Assembly (NCBI RefSeq): GCF_026151205.1
Contig: NC_087072.1
Coordinates: 17,065,669-17,129,668 of the forward strand
Direction of reading: 5' to 3'
DNA: 64,000 nt
Origin: Bolinopsis microptera
Taxonomy: Eukaryota; Ctenophora; Tentaculata; Lobata; Bolinopsidae
Part shown: in pieces, positions 1-9,900 of the stretch
How positions within the stretch are numbered: position 1 is the first letter of the stretch
Layout: every line of letters begins with the position of its first letter
The notes under the pieces: generated by a model
Database searches by the model: none
Seen by the model: the letters and a program-made list of their open reading frames with translations, nothing else
Told to the model about the DNA's origin: nothing
Made by a program: the position numbers and the translations under genes

Positions 1-168
1 AGCAAACAACAAGCAACCAACAAGCAAACAACAAGCAAACAACAAGCAAACAAACAACAAACAACAGACAAACAAGAAGCAAACAACAAACAAACAACAA
101 GCAAACGACAAGCAAACAACAAGCTAACAACAAGCAAACAACAAGCAAACAACAAACAAACAACAATT
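1..168. repeat. 11-bp AACAAGCAAAC microsatellite, copy A (cut by window start)
   Basis: This is the tail of an 11-bp tandem repeat (consensus AACAAGCAAAC, with decayed AACAAAC and GACAAGC variants). The full-length versions sit in copies B and C. Confidence 0.9.
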
Positions 169-570
169 TAGTGGTACTGAACAGAGGGATTTTACTAGTT
201 TGTGATTGCTATTGGCAGGCTAGACACATCATTGGATAATACGAGTATGCATGATCACTGATACTTGTTAATTTGTTACACATGCTGCTGCAGACGTCTC
301 ACAATCCAGGGACTTTATATCGCAAGACATGAGACGGTAACTTGTTAAGAAGTTCATTCTCCATCAACAGTTCTGCTTGAATTGACACGTTACCTCTTCG
401 TGATATATATTCATATGACTGTCGAGAAGTGCTCTGATAAGAGAAAAGTGCATAAAATATTGCAGCCATGCGACCTGCTCTAATGATCCCCAATCCAGTT
501 GCCGAAATTTTGGATTCTGAGGTTGCAGGGGAATATCAGAATTGAACATCCTGCTTTTGTAAAAAAGCCA
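169..570. other. Unit sequence without a recognised gene (copy A)
   Basis: This stretch is repeated in all three copies (12,866-13,267 and 22,822-23,223). I see no splice-supported or family-recognisable coding sequence. A short minus-strand frame runs from here into the 43-bp minisatellite, but it has no recognisable domain and looks fortuitous. Confidence 0.5.
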
Positions 571-792
571 AGGGAGAAGCAGACTATTAGCAGGGTGATA
601 ACACCACCCAGCAAGGGAGAAGCAGACTATTAGCAGGGTGATAACACCACCCAGCAAGGGAGAAGCAGACTATAATTAGCAGGGTGATAACACCACCCAG
701 CAAGGGAGAAGCAGATCACTATTAGCAGGGTGATAACACCACCCAGCAAGGGAGAAGCAGACTATTAGCAGGGTGATAACACCACCCAGCAA
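571..792. repeat. 43-bp minisatellite, copy A
   Basis: About five units contain GGGAGAAGCAGACTATTAGC followed by a GGTGATAACACCACC-type short palindrome and CCCAGCAA. Two units carry small insertions (TATAATTAGC and GATCACTATTAGC). The same array occurs in copy C at 23,224-23,445. In copy B it is split by a hAT-like element. Confidence 0.9.
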
Positions 793-1299
793 ATTTGGGT
801 ACGACAGCCCCCATTTCAAGGCGAATAGCCATTATTAACCATACATAGCTCTATTTGCTGGTTGTGTCCTGCTCGGAAAGTGAACTAAAAGCCCACCCCA
901 TTAAGTGAGAAGAGGGCCATATCCAAGAAGCCCGACCCAGTGTGCGGACTATAGTTAGGTGGTGCGCGTTAAAATTAAACTTGCTCGGATCTCAAAAATG
1001 TTTACACCATCTTTTTAGTGAGATTGTGACAAATTTTTCAGTACGAAATTTGCAATATATATTTTAAAATAATTAGTGGACATAATTTAGGTCTCACATT
1101 TTATAGCGCGCGGCTTTAGGAAGCAATATTTAAACCGACCGATTGAAAAAATTTTATGAGACGCAAATCAAGCGCTATCATATCAGACGTTTAAAATTTG
1201 TTTCATAAAATTCCTTTTACTTCGACGTTTAACTATTATTTGTAAGGTCTTAGCCTAGTTCCCAATTTTACCTGTGTTGCCTGATTTTTCTTTGTGATA

Positions 1300-2409
1300 A
1301 TGAGCTGTAGTTCCCTCACCCTTACACTTTCATTGTGTGCCGAAGATGCTAAGTTCGTTGAAATGTACGAACTATTTAAAAATATTTTGCCTGATCTAGA
1401 ACTTGTAGATTTTTTTCAGCCTAACTCCAAGCTAAGTTTATTGAAACCGTCAGAAGTTACATATCTGCACATGCATTCTTTATTGTCGATCCACTTCAGC
1501 AGAAAGGCTTGTTCGAATCGTAGAACTGGTGTTAAGTTCGGGGGATATTCAGGTTGTTCGAAAAAAAGTGAGCCTGGGATTTATTTCAGTCTTGTTCATG
1601 TCACCTCCATTTGCGAACTGATTACTGGCCAAGCTATTTTAGGAAAGGATGTTAAGTTGATTTGGGACCATCTACGTCAAAGCTTTCAATTATGTTTGTC
1701 TGAAGAATCCAGACGATTTATTGGTGACACTCCATTTGATTTGAAAGCCATAGTCTCTAATCCAGTTCCAATCCGGCCAGGGCAAAATGTTCATCGTATT
1801 ATTCTTAGAACTAGGGTTGTGAAAAAACGATCTCTGTCCCCAGGTATTCAATGTATCAGCCCCCCTAAGGTAGCTAAACTTACTCAACCTCTTTGTATTG
1901 GTAACTCAGCTCTGACTGTGAGGCCTTATAAAAACTATACTCTGGCACATAGGTCTACTGTAATTAGACAAAACTCTCGTATTAAGTCTCTGCAACTTCA
2001 AAATCGTCTACTGCTAATTAAATATACACAAAAAGAGAACGAAAATTTGGTTTTGGCCAACGATTTAAAGAATTTGCAAGCAGGTCATTTTGAATTGCAG
2101 GAAAAATTTCAAGAACATGTAGTCATGCAAAATACTGTTGTTAAAGATAACAAGAATCTAACTGGGAAATTGAAATCTTTCAATGAAAATATTGACTATC
2201 TTACGAACAAATTGTTGTCATTAGAAGATATTCAGAATGATTTAGAAGTAATCGAGGATCAAATTGAGGACCCAAACTTCGACTCAGTTAAATTAGAAAA
2301 ACAAATGAGAATTTTGATCAACATCAGTTTACTCAAATTGAAGTCCGACATTTCATCAAAAATATCAACCCAGCTATTCATTTGGGTATTATACTACTCC
2401 GTCAAATAG
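1300..2409 (+). CDS. Intronless ORF of unknown function, copy A (369 aa)
   Basis: The first ATG of the frame is at 1300. The open frame gives 369 residues, and I do not recognise the family. The N-terminal half has scattered cysteines. A basic, serine/proline-containing stretch (VVKKRSLSPG) lies near residue 180. From about residue 230 to 345 the sequence is rich in L, K, E, N and Q with regular leucine spacing, which suggests a coiled coil. There is no signal peptide or clear membrane segment. It lies about 190 bp upstream of the guanylate cyclase last exon on the same strand, so if that exon belongs to a longer gene this ORF sits inside its preceding intron. It could be a domesticated or decayed transposon ORF, or a genuine single-exon gene. 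Copy B matches it except for one seen Met-to-Ile change; copy C is broken. Confidence 0.55.
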   Translation: MSCSSLTLTLSLCAEDAKFVEMYELFKNILPDLELVDFFQPNSKLSLLKPSEVTYLHMHSLLSIHFSRKACSNRRTGVKFGGYSGCSKKSEPGIYFSLVHVTSICELITGQAILGKDVKLIWDHLRQSFQLCLSEESRRFIGDTPFDLKAIVSNPVPIRPGQNVHRIILRTRVVKKRSLSPGIQCISPPKVAKLTQPLCIGNSALTVRPYKNYTLAHRSTVIRQNSRIKSLQLQNRLLLIKYTQKENENLVLANDLKNLQAGHFELQEKFQEHVVMQNTVVKDNKNLTGKLKSFNENIDYLTNKLLSLEDIQNDLEVIEDQIEDPNFDSVKLEKQMRILINISLLKLKSDISSKISTQLFIWVLYYSVK

Positions 2410-2597
2410 GACGTGTATCTTTGGAAAACACCATGCCTTTGTTCCTTGCATTAGCCAACTCGGTTTTTGGTCAAATAATATTTCATGTTGTATGAACATT
2501 TAGATATTAGAAATGTAAAATGTGATATTTGAACTGTGAAATTTGAAATGTGAATATCGTTATGAAGAATGTATTGAATTAAGTTTGTTTCCTCAAG

Positions 2598-2792
2598 GGA
2601 AAAGGTCAAATGAAGACCTGGTTTCTACTGGATAACCCAGAATCCGAGAAACTGCGAACACAGCCAGTATTTTCTCAACAAACTTCCGCTATACTTGAGA
2701 ATGGCGTAGTAGTCCCCAGTCCCAGTCCTAACAATATAGCTAGGACTGGTCGGCCTAATTCGGGACGTCCCAATAGAGAGAGAGAGCCGTAG
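2598..2792 (+). CDS. Guanylate cyclase last exon, copy A (partial)
   Basis: A 3' splice site (TTTGTTTCCTCAAG) precedes a frame beginning GKGQMKTWFLLDNPESEKL and ending in a stop at 2790-2792. The GKGxMxTWFLL core is the end of the class III nucleotidyl cyclase catalytic domain; receptor guanylate cyclases end their domain with KGKGxxxTYWLLG. These enzymes make cGMP from GTP. Only this C-terminal strand and a roughly 50-residue tail are present. No catalytic-core exon (metal-binding Asp motifs or the GDAY-type segment) is seen in the window. The tail (SPSPNNIARTGRPNSGRPN) resembles the tail of the divergent exon at 25,787. A (GA)n tract near the end shifts the frame relative to copy C. It is either an alternative last exon of an upstream gene or a stranded fragment. 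Confidence 0.7.
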   Translation, partial: GKGQMKTWFLLDNPESEKLRTQPVFSQQTSAILENGVVVPSPSPNNIARTGRPNSGRPNREREP

Positions 2793-2822
2793 AGCCCGCC
2801 GCCCCCTTACCACTCACGACTT

Positions 2823-2945
2823 TGCGGATGAAAATTACAGGAAATCAACCTCGAAACTTCTCAAAATTTTGTAGCGTGAGTATTGCGGATGAAAATTACA
2901 GGAAATCAACCTCGAAACTTCTCAAAATTTTGTAGCGTGAGTATT
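2823..2945. repeat. Two-copy ~61-bp tandem repeat, copy A
   Basis: A segment beginning TGCGGATGAAAATTACAGG and ending GTAGCGTGAGTAT occurs twice in tandem. It also occurs twice in copy B (16,573-16,695) but only once in copy C (25,112-25,171). Confidence 0.85.
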
Positions 2946-3880
2946 GGAGCATGACATGAAATGGATATATGTTCGATTCGAGCCTGGGTGATTATTATGA
3001 TCCGATGTTTGGTGGAACAAGATTACAAACGTGACTTGATGAGCGTGAGCACAATGATTCTACGAGGGATTTGCAGCCAGCAGCAGCACATGATGGTCTT
3101 GTGGTTTCAGAAATTATAATTATAAATTAATGATTGTTATGTTCAATGGGATTCTGTATGATATTGATTCAGTTTCTTCCGATTTCTTTTTACAGCCCAA
3201 TTTTGGTGTTTATTTTTGATTTTTCCAGTAAAGGGTTCTGGTTCATTGGAATAGACAGATTGTAACCTCGAACAACCGATCATTATTAATTAGAGGAACG
3301 GACAAAGCATTTAATGCCATAACATTACCCTAATCCTTTCCATAATTCTAACCTTTACTCTATACTAACTGTGGTAATGTCGTGGAGAAGTAACAACTCG
3401 TTTTAATCCATAGAAAGGCTATAAAAGGAATATGAATGAGTTAGTAAACAATGTCTAATAACCATATACATATTAATCAATTCAGAATATAATATCATGG
3501 TAAAATTTTGCACGAAATTTTAAAAACAATAGTCCAAGCTGTTCAGTGCAAGTCTAAACTTTTTAACCTATAGGATCGATATAATGGAAGTGTAATATCA
3601 TGTGTAGCGTGAAGCGTCGTGTTTTTAAATCTGTAGTTCATAGTACTTCATGATCACAGTGTACTTTTGATAACAGTGTGCAGTGCCCTTTCCAGAGGGG
3701 TTTTTTTTTTAAAGAATTCTTTAACATTACTATTTTCTATCTATTACTGTTTGTATTATAATTTTGAGTAAACATTAATCAAGTAAACCGCTCGATTCCC
3801 AATCAGTGATTTAGCACGCTCGAGAAACTAAAGTAAAAACTAATATCTGTAAGAAAAAGCTCACGCTGGTGGATATAATC
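2946..3880. other. Unit sequence without a recognised gene (copy A)
   Basis: This is AT-rich sequence downstream of the guanylate cyclase exon, matched in copy B. Near 3,788-3,826 it contains an AGTGATTTAGCACGCTCG end of the small TIR family also seen at 31,974 and 40,352. No coding feature is supported. Confidence 0.5.
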
Positions 3881-3884
3881 CACA

Positions 3885-4055
3885 TCACCTCGACCCGCGG
3901 GCGGAAAAATCGTATAGCACTCGGGCCCGATGGGCCCTCCGTGCTATACGAAAATATGTCTTCCTCGGGCTAGTATAGCGCCCTCGGGGACATATGAAAT
4001 ATTGCATGCGCACGCGCGTGCAATATTTTGTGCCGCCCGCGAGTCTCCGGTGATA
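3885..4055. repeat. Nested cloverleaf-like palindrome, copy A
   Basis: An outer stem (GACCCGCGGGCGG at about 3,892 pairing with CCGCCCGCGAGTC at about 4,033) encloses three consecutive hairpins. The first is 3,911-3,950 (CGTATAGCAC paired with GTGCTATACG). The second is about 3,954-3,995 (ATATGTC paired with GACATAT). The third is about 3,996-4,029 (AAATATTGCA paired with TGCAATATTT). The outer stem extends imperfectly to ATCACC/GGTGAT. GC content is far above the surroundings. It is conserved in copy B. Confidence 0.8.
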
Positions 4056-4123
4056 TGTATATACATGCATCATATACATTAAAACACAGTCGCACCACGC
4101 ATTCATAGATCACAGGCGATCTA

Positions 4124-4245
4124 TTGTCGTACGTTGTATGACCCGCCGCGCACGAAGTGCGCCGCTCCCCCTGTATCGTCAGGACGACAAATTACTTGAC
4201 ACCCACCATAGTGAAACGACCGTGGGGGTCGCAACGTGATACAAG
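4124..4245. repeat. Short GTATGACCC/GGGTC repeat family member, copy A
   Basis: It begins TTGTCGTACGTTGTATGACCC and ends GGGGGTCGCAACGTGATACAAG, forming imperfect terminal inverted repeats. Relatives occur at 17,873-17,994, 60,340-60,481 and 61,162-61,263. Length is about 100-140 bp. It is probably a MITE. Confidence 0.6.
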
Positions 4246-4493
4246 CTATCTATACATCACATCTCCGCACGCAATCCTCGCGCGCGCGACTTTTTCATTT
4301 TTCGTTGCATGGTAACGGAAGAAATGACATCATAATGATATACAGACCCGCCTAACGCGATCTCCAAAATTAACGTTTTTCTGCCGAAACCTCTATTCGT
4401 AACCTTTCACTATTGCCTTTTTTCAAAAGGGTGAAAAGGAAAAAATTACCGAGAATATTAAGTTGCATTTTAGTGGTTTCCTAGTCGAGTGAG
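4246..4493. other. Unit sequence between two repeat families (copy A)
   Basis: It holds a short GCGCGCGCG tract near 4,280. Nothing else is recognisable. Confidence 0.4.
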
Positions 4494-4999
4494 TGTGATG
4501 TGAGTGTAAGATAAAATATATAAGCATTGGTCTATTATTTATTAAAGGGCTCGTCTGTTAAATTAGTTGTCTCATCTCTCACTTTTCCTTGCAAAGAGAA
4601 ACTTTTAGGAGAAACCGATCCAAACATTATACTTATAGTTGCATGTGACACTGTATCACTTTCTATATTAATATAGAACTAGAAGCCGCATGAGAGTGCA
4701 GTATAAGTGATTATAAATACCAAGCTCGTTGGACCAGGTGAGCTCCCATGCTTGTGAAACTAAATGTGAATTTGCGTGTGATGTGAGTGTAAGATAAAAG
4801 ATATAAGCATTGGTCTCTTACTTATTAAAGTGCTCGTCTGTTAAGCTAGTTGTCTCATCTCTCACTTTTCCTTGCAAAGAGAAACTTTTAGGAGAAACCG
4901 ATCCAAACATTATACTTATAGTTGCATGTGACACTGTATCACTTTCTATATTAATATAGAAGCCGCATGAGAGTGCAGTAGTGATTATATATAATAAGC
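4494..4999. repeat. Two ~225-bp direct repeats, copy A
   Basis: 4,494-4,720 and 4,776-4,999 are near-identical (both start GTGTGATGTGAGTGTAAGAT and end near GAGTGCAGT). The left terminal repeat of the TIR element starting at 4,724 lies between them. The arrangement is the same in copy B. Confidence 0.85.
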
Positions 5000-5778
5000 T
5001 CCCAAGGCTATTTATTACTTACTCTTTTGGTTCTCCGGTCCATTTGACAACACTTTTTGGGCACTCAAATTCGTATTCCTTGGCCAATTTTTAAATTTTT
5101 CATGCTGATTTGAAGGCCATTAAAGCATTTGAACCAGTCGAAAAATTTTAAGTTGTATATCTTTTACGGTTTTTGTGGGAAGTCGTGTTAAAGTTGATGC
5201 CGTGGTGTTAGTAAAATGGTACCCTTATAAAAGCTCAGATTTATTTTCTGACAGAAAGCTAGAAATAATCCAAAATATCAAAATTGTTCTACACTCATTT
5301 TAATGACAGTTCATGACCTTAAATTGCACGAGAAATTTATTAAACTCGGATTCAGAGTTCCTTATGCCTTAAACTTCAGGTTTTACCAATGTGGCCCAGG
5401 TTATCTCGTGTCAAATGACTGAAAAAAGAACACCAACAAAAACCTGCCTCCGTTTATAACTGACTAGAAACCCGCTAGTCGAAAGCTTTGTTCGAGGAAA
5501 TTAAAAAAATTATTTATGTTTAAATTTATCTAGTCTCTTCACATCACCATTTAGCTCAAAGCTCTTTACTGTAGAAAGTATGGATTTTATTTGACAATGA
5601 CGAAAACTTTGTAAGTATTCGGTCATCAAAATGAGTTTATAACAAGGTCGATATTTTGGTAAATTTTTTTTCTGTCATAAATTGAATTTGGGTTTCTATA
5701 GGGGGTAATAGAGATATACTACAGTACAGTACTTACATTCACATTCACAACCACGGGAGCTCACCTGGTCCAATGAGC
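4724..5778. mobile_element. TIR element with GGACCAGGTGAGCTC ends, copy A
   Basis: Left end GCTCGTTGGACCAGGTGAGC (4,724) matches the reverse complement of the right end (5,755-5,778), giving 24-bp inverted termini with one mismatch. It is about 1,055 bp with no transposase frame, so it is non-autonomous. No clean target duplication is visible. A single related end occurs at 46,975-46,996. Confidence 0.6.
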
Positions 5779-5869
5779 GCGAAACGGAGAACAAGCTCTG
5801 GATACGTCACAGTCACGTGACCTCAGGCTCACAATCACGTGACCTCAGACCCAATCAACTGACTTCTGG

Positions 5870-6520
5870 CCTGGTCAGCCACTGGGAGACTTTGGGTCAG
5901 AAAACTGATCCGGCCCCCAAGAGGGGTCAGATCACGTCACTAATTAATGACGTATAATTAGTGATGTGATCCATAGATTGAATATAATTAACACAGAAAT
6001 GGACTAGATCTGGGGTAGAGTTCACATGTCAATTCTGTAAATCATAGCTGTACATTAAGAAGTAAACATGATCTAACTGCTCGACTCGTAGATCACATAA
6101 GGGACGGGAGCTCTTGCTAAAGGAGGGTTCTCGTATCAAGGGATGTGAGACGTACTTGCCAAAGGCATGTAAGGAGAGTGAGCCGATCAAGTGTTCTTAG
6201 GTATATATACTGGAAGATAGTAGTATCGCAGGTAGTAGTATCGCATTCTATCAAAAGTCATGCCTACCTTTTCTACACGACATACCCAACAAAGATTGAG
6301 TACTTGTTCGCTGTTGCGAAATACTTTGGTAATAATATTGAGTAATTTGTTGTATTCTGAAGTATTATATATACCAACCAATACATTGTCTCAATTTAAA
6401 ACATCCATGGATCACATCACTAATTATACGCCACAAGCTTCAAGCTTGCACGTTAATTAATTGATGACGTATATTGTGGTCATATCACTTCTGACCCAAG
6501 GTCTGGCAGTCAGCTCCCTG
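5870..6520. repeat. Inverted-repeat-flanked segment, copy A
   Basis: 5,931-5,972 is itself a hairpin (GATCACGTCACTAATTA against its near complement). The same motif recurs inverted at 6,407-6,432 (GGATCACATCACTAATTATA). The flanks GGGTCAG and CTGACCC are also in inverted orientation. It is probably a decayed MITE. Copy B carries extra sequence inside it (20,025-20,732). Confidence 0.45.
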
Positions 6521-6935
6521 TAATTACATGATCTTGAGGTGACGTACGACACCTCGCTGCAAATTTTCACATGCCAAAAACGTAAGATTCTTAAGGAGTT
6601 GTGCGAGATGACGATACATAGAGGCCGCAGAATCATGAGGACTACCAGATCCTCATGGTTGAACCTAAGCGATCCATGATATCACGACAAGCCCTACTAT
6701 ACGGCTACAGTAAACAATGATCATTATACTTTCTGCACCAGCAATACACAATATCCAACTCAAAACAGGTATCTATTGTAATTCGTGTTATGATGATAAA
6801 ATTACACGTCAGTGTTGAAGGGTTGGGCGGGGTCAATCATGAGGCAAAATGGTTTTCGTGCATAGCCAGGCCTTGAAGGCCAAAAAGTTAGAAGGTGTGT
6901 TTTAATTGTTTTATCAACAAACATTTCTGGCCACA
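6521..6935. other. Unit sequence without a recognised gene (copy A)
   Basis: It is matched in copy B at about 20,985-21,412 with small indels. No coding or structured feature is seen. Confidence 0.5.
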
Positions 6936-6943
6936 GTTCATAC

Positions 6944-9900
6944 TAGGAACCGACCGGATTGGGGTTTTGGCTGTCGGACCGGATTCAGCCGGATTTGGAT
7001 CTCAAATCCGGCAAGCCGGATTTTGCCGGACCGGAACCGGTGGTTTCAGAGTGAAATAAAAGGCAGCCGGATTTTGCCGGATGTTGCCGGAAAATTTCCT
7101 TCCTTTCCACGCCTAATCTTCATCGAGCACTTCTTGCAGCTTGCATAAGGGATCCCATTTTCTTCTGAGTAGAACAAGCAGACGGACGATGTTTTAGATT
7201 TACTACTACTCGACTCGACTTAGGGCGGCTTCAACGTCCGAACAGATATAGTTTTTTTACAAATCTTCCTATCTACTACTAGACATTGCTTAAACAAGCA
7301 GTACGTAGCAGACACAATGTAACACGAGTAGACACGAGTCACGACACTAGACGAGTAATAATCAGAAATGATATCTAATTGGCATATGCTGCCAGACCCC
7401 GGCCCTGATTGAGCGCGTTTGTGCGAATTCCCTTTTTTTCATGCAAGTCTGAGTATCATTGGGTCACGTGACTTACAACCAGAGGTGCTTAATAAGGTTG
7501 TTCGTAAGCAGGCACTGTCTAGTACAGTACTAATCACCGTCTGGCGTCTAGAGCTGAGTCACATGATTGCAGTAATGAGCTAATTAAACCCTGAACACGT
7601 GACCTTCATATTTCGTATTTCATAATCAGAAGATTAAATACTGCCAATTTTGCGATTATAGCCGGGGGCTAGCCCAGGGAGGTGGCCCAAAATATTTTCC
7701 GGTTTTTTCTAAGTCCGCACCTACCCCTCGATACACTATTCTGTATTCTGGACTCAAGGTTTCCCCCGGTAATGCGATCTCGGAAGGCAGGCCTCCCCTT
7801 TGCAACACGAGCTCGGAAGCGGGAGCTCTCGATACAGGAGGTACGTCTCGAGAACGACTCGGACCGAAAACTTTTAAGTAAAATTTTTCAAAGTTTTTCT
7901 GAAAACCACTTTTTTCCACGATTCAGGCTACCCTGTTCATTATTAGCCGAAAATATTTTTTTGGTTTTTCGAAGTCCGCACCTACCCATCGATACACAAT
8001 TCTGGACTCGAGGTTTCCCCCGGTAATGTGATCTTGGAAGGCAGGCCTCCCCTTTGCAACACGAGCTCTCGATACAGGAGGTACGTCTCAGGAACGACTC
8101 GGACCGAAAAACTTCTAAGTCAAAATTTTTCAAAGTTTTTCTGAAAACCACTTTTTTCCACGATTCAGGCTACCCTGTTCATTATTAGCCGAAAATATTT
8201 TTTTGGTTTTTCGAAGTCCGCACCTACCCATCGATACACAATTCTGGACTCGAGGTTTCCCCCGGTAATGTGATCTTGGAAGGCAGGCCTCCCCTTTGCA
8301 ACACGAGCTCGGAAGCGGGAGCTCTCGATACAGGAGGTACGTCTCGAGAACGACTCGGACCGAAAAACTTCTAAGTCAAAATTTTTAAAAGTTTTTTCTT
8401 AAAACCACTTTTTTCCACGATTCAGGCTACCCTGTTCATTATTAGCCGAAAATATTTTTTTGGTTTTTCGAAGTCCGCACCTACCCATCGATACACAATT
8501 CTGGACTCGAGGTTTCCCCCGGTAATGTGATCTTGGAAGGCAGGCCTCCCCTTTGCAACACGAGCTCGGAAGCGGGAGCTCTCGATACAGGAGGTACGTC
8601 TCGAGAACGACTCGGACCGAAAAACTTCTAAGTCAAAATTTTTCAAAGTTTTTCTGAAAACCACTTTTTTCCACGATTCAGGCTACCCTGTTCATTATTA
8701 GCCGAAAATATTTTTTTGGTTTTTCGAAGTCCGCACCTACCCATCGATACACAATTCTGGACTCGAGGTTTCCCCCGGTAATGTGATCTTGGAAGGCAGG
8801 CCTCCCCTTTGCAACACGAGCTCGGAAGCGGGAGCTCTCGATACAGGAGGTACGTTTCGAGAACGACTCGGACCGAAAAACTTCTAAGTCAAAATTTTCA
8901 AAGTTTTTCTGAAAACCACTTTTTTCCACGATTCAGGCTACCCTGTTCATTATTAGCCGAAAATATTTTTTTGGTTTTTCGAAGTCCGCACCTACCCATC
9001 GATACACAATTCTGGACTCGAGGTTTCCCCCGGTAATGTGATCTTGGAAGGCAGGCCTCCCCTTTGCAACACGAGCTCGGAAGCGGGAGCTCTCGATACA
9101 GGAGGTACGTTTCGAGAACGACTCGGACCGAAAAACTTCTAAGTCAAAATTTTTTAAAAGTTTTTTCTTAAAACCACTTTTTTCCACGATTCAGGCTACC
9201 CTGTTCATTATTAGCCGAAAATATTTTTTTGGTTTTTCGAAGTCCGCACCTACCCATCGATACACAATTCTGGACTCGAGGTTTCCCCCGGTAATGTGAT
9301 CTTGGAAGACAGGCCTCCCCTTTGCAACACGAGCTCGGAAGCGGGAGCTCTCGATACAGGAGGTACGTCTCGAGAACGACTCGGACCGAAAAACTTCTAA
9401 GTCAAAATTTTCAAAGTTTTTCTGAAAACCACTTTTTTCCACGATTCAGGCTACCCTGTTCATTATTAGCCGAAAATATTTTTTTGGTTTTTCGAAGTCC
9501 GCACCTACCCATCGATACACAATTCTGGACTCGAGGTTTCCCCCGGTAATGTGATCTTGGAAGGCAGGCCTCCCCTTTGCAACACGAGCTCGGAAGCAGG
9601 AGCTCTCGATACAGGAAGTACGTCTCGAGGACGACTCGGACCGAAAAACTTCTAAGTCAAAATTTTTCAAAGTTTTTCTGAAAACCACTTTTTTCCACGA
9701 TTCAGGCTACCCTGTTCATTATTAGCCGAAAATATTTTTTTGGTTTTTCGAAGTCCGCACCTACCCATCGATACACAATTCTGGACTCGAGGTTTCCCCC
9801 GGTAATGTGATCTTGGAAGGCAGGCCTCCCCTTTGCAACACGAGCTCGGAAGCGGGAGCTCTCGATACAGGAGGTACGTCTCGAGAACGACTCGGACCGA

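Noticed and set aside
364-657. 97-residue minus-strand frame preserved in all three copies
   Set aside because: Starts inside the 43-bp minisatellite and is preserved only because the copies are nearly identical; no recognisable domain or splice support.
571-792. CRISPR-like array
   Set aside because: Units are contiguous tandem repeats without unique spacers, in an animal genome.
3885-4055. Endogenous parvovirus terminal repeat
   Set aside because: The folded shape is reminiscent, but no replication or capsid gene remnant is seen nearby, so the link is unsupported.
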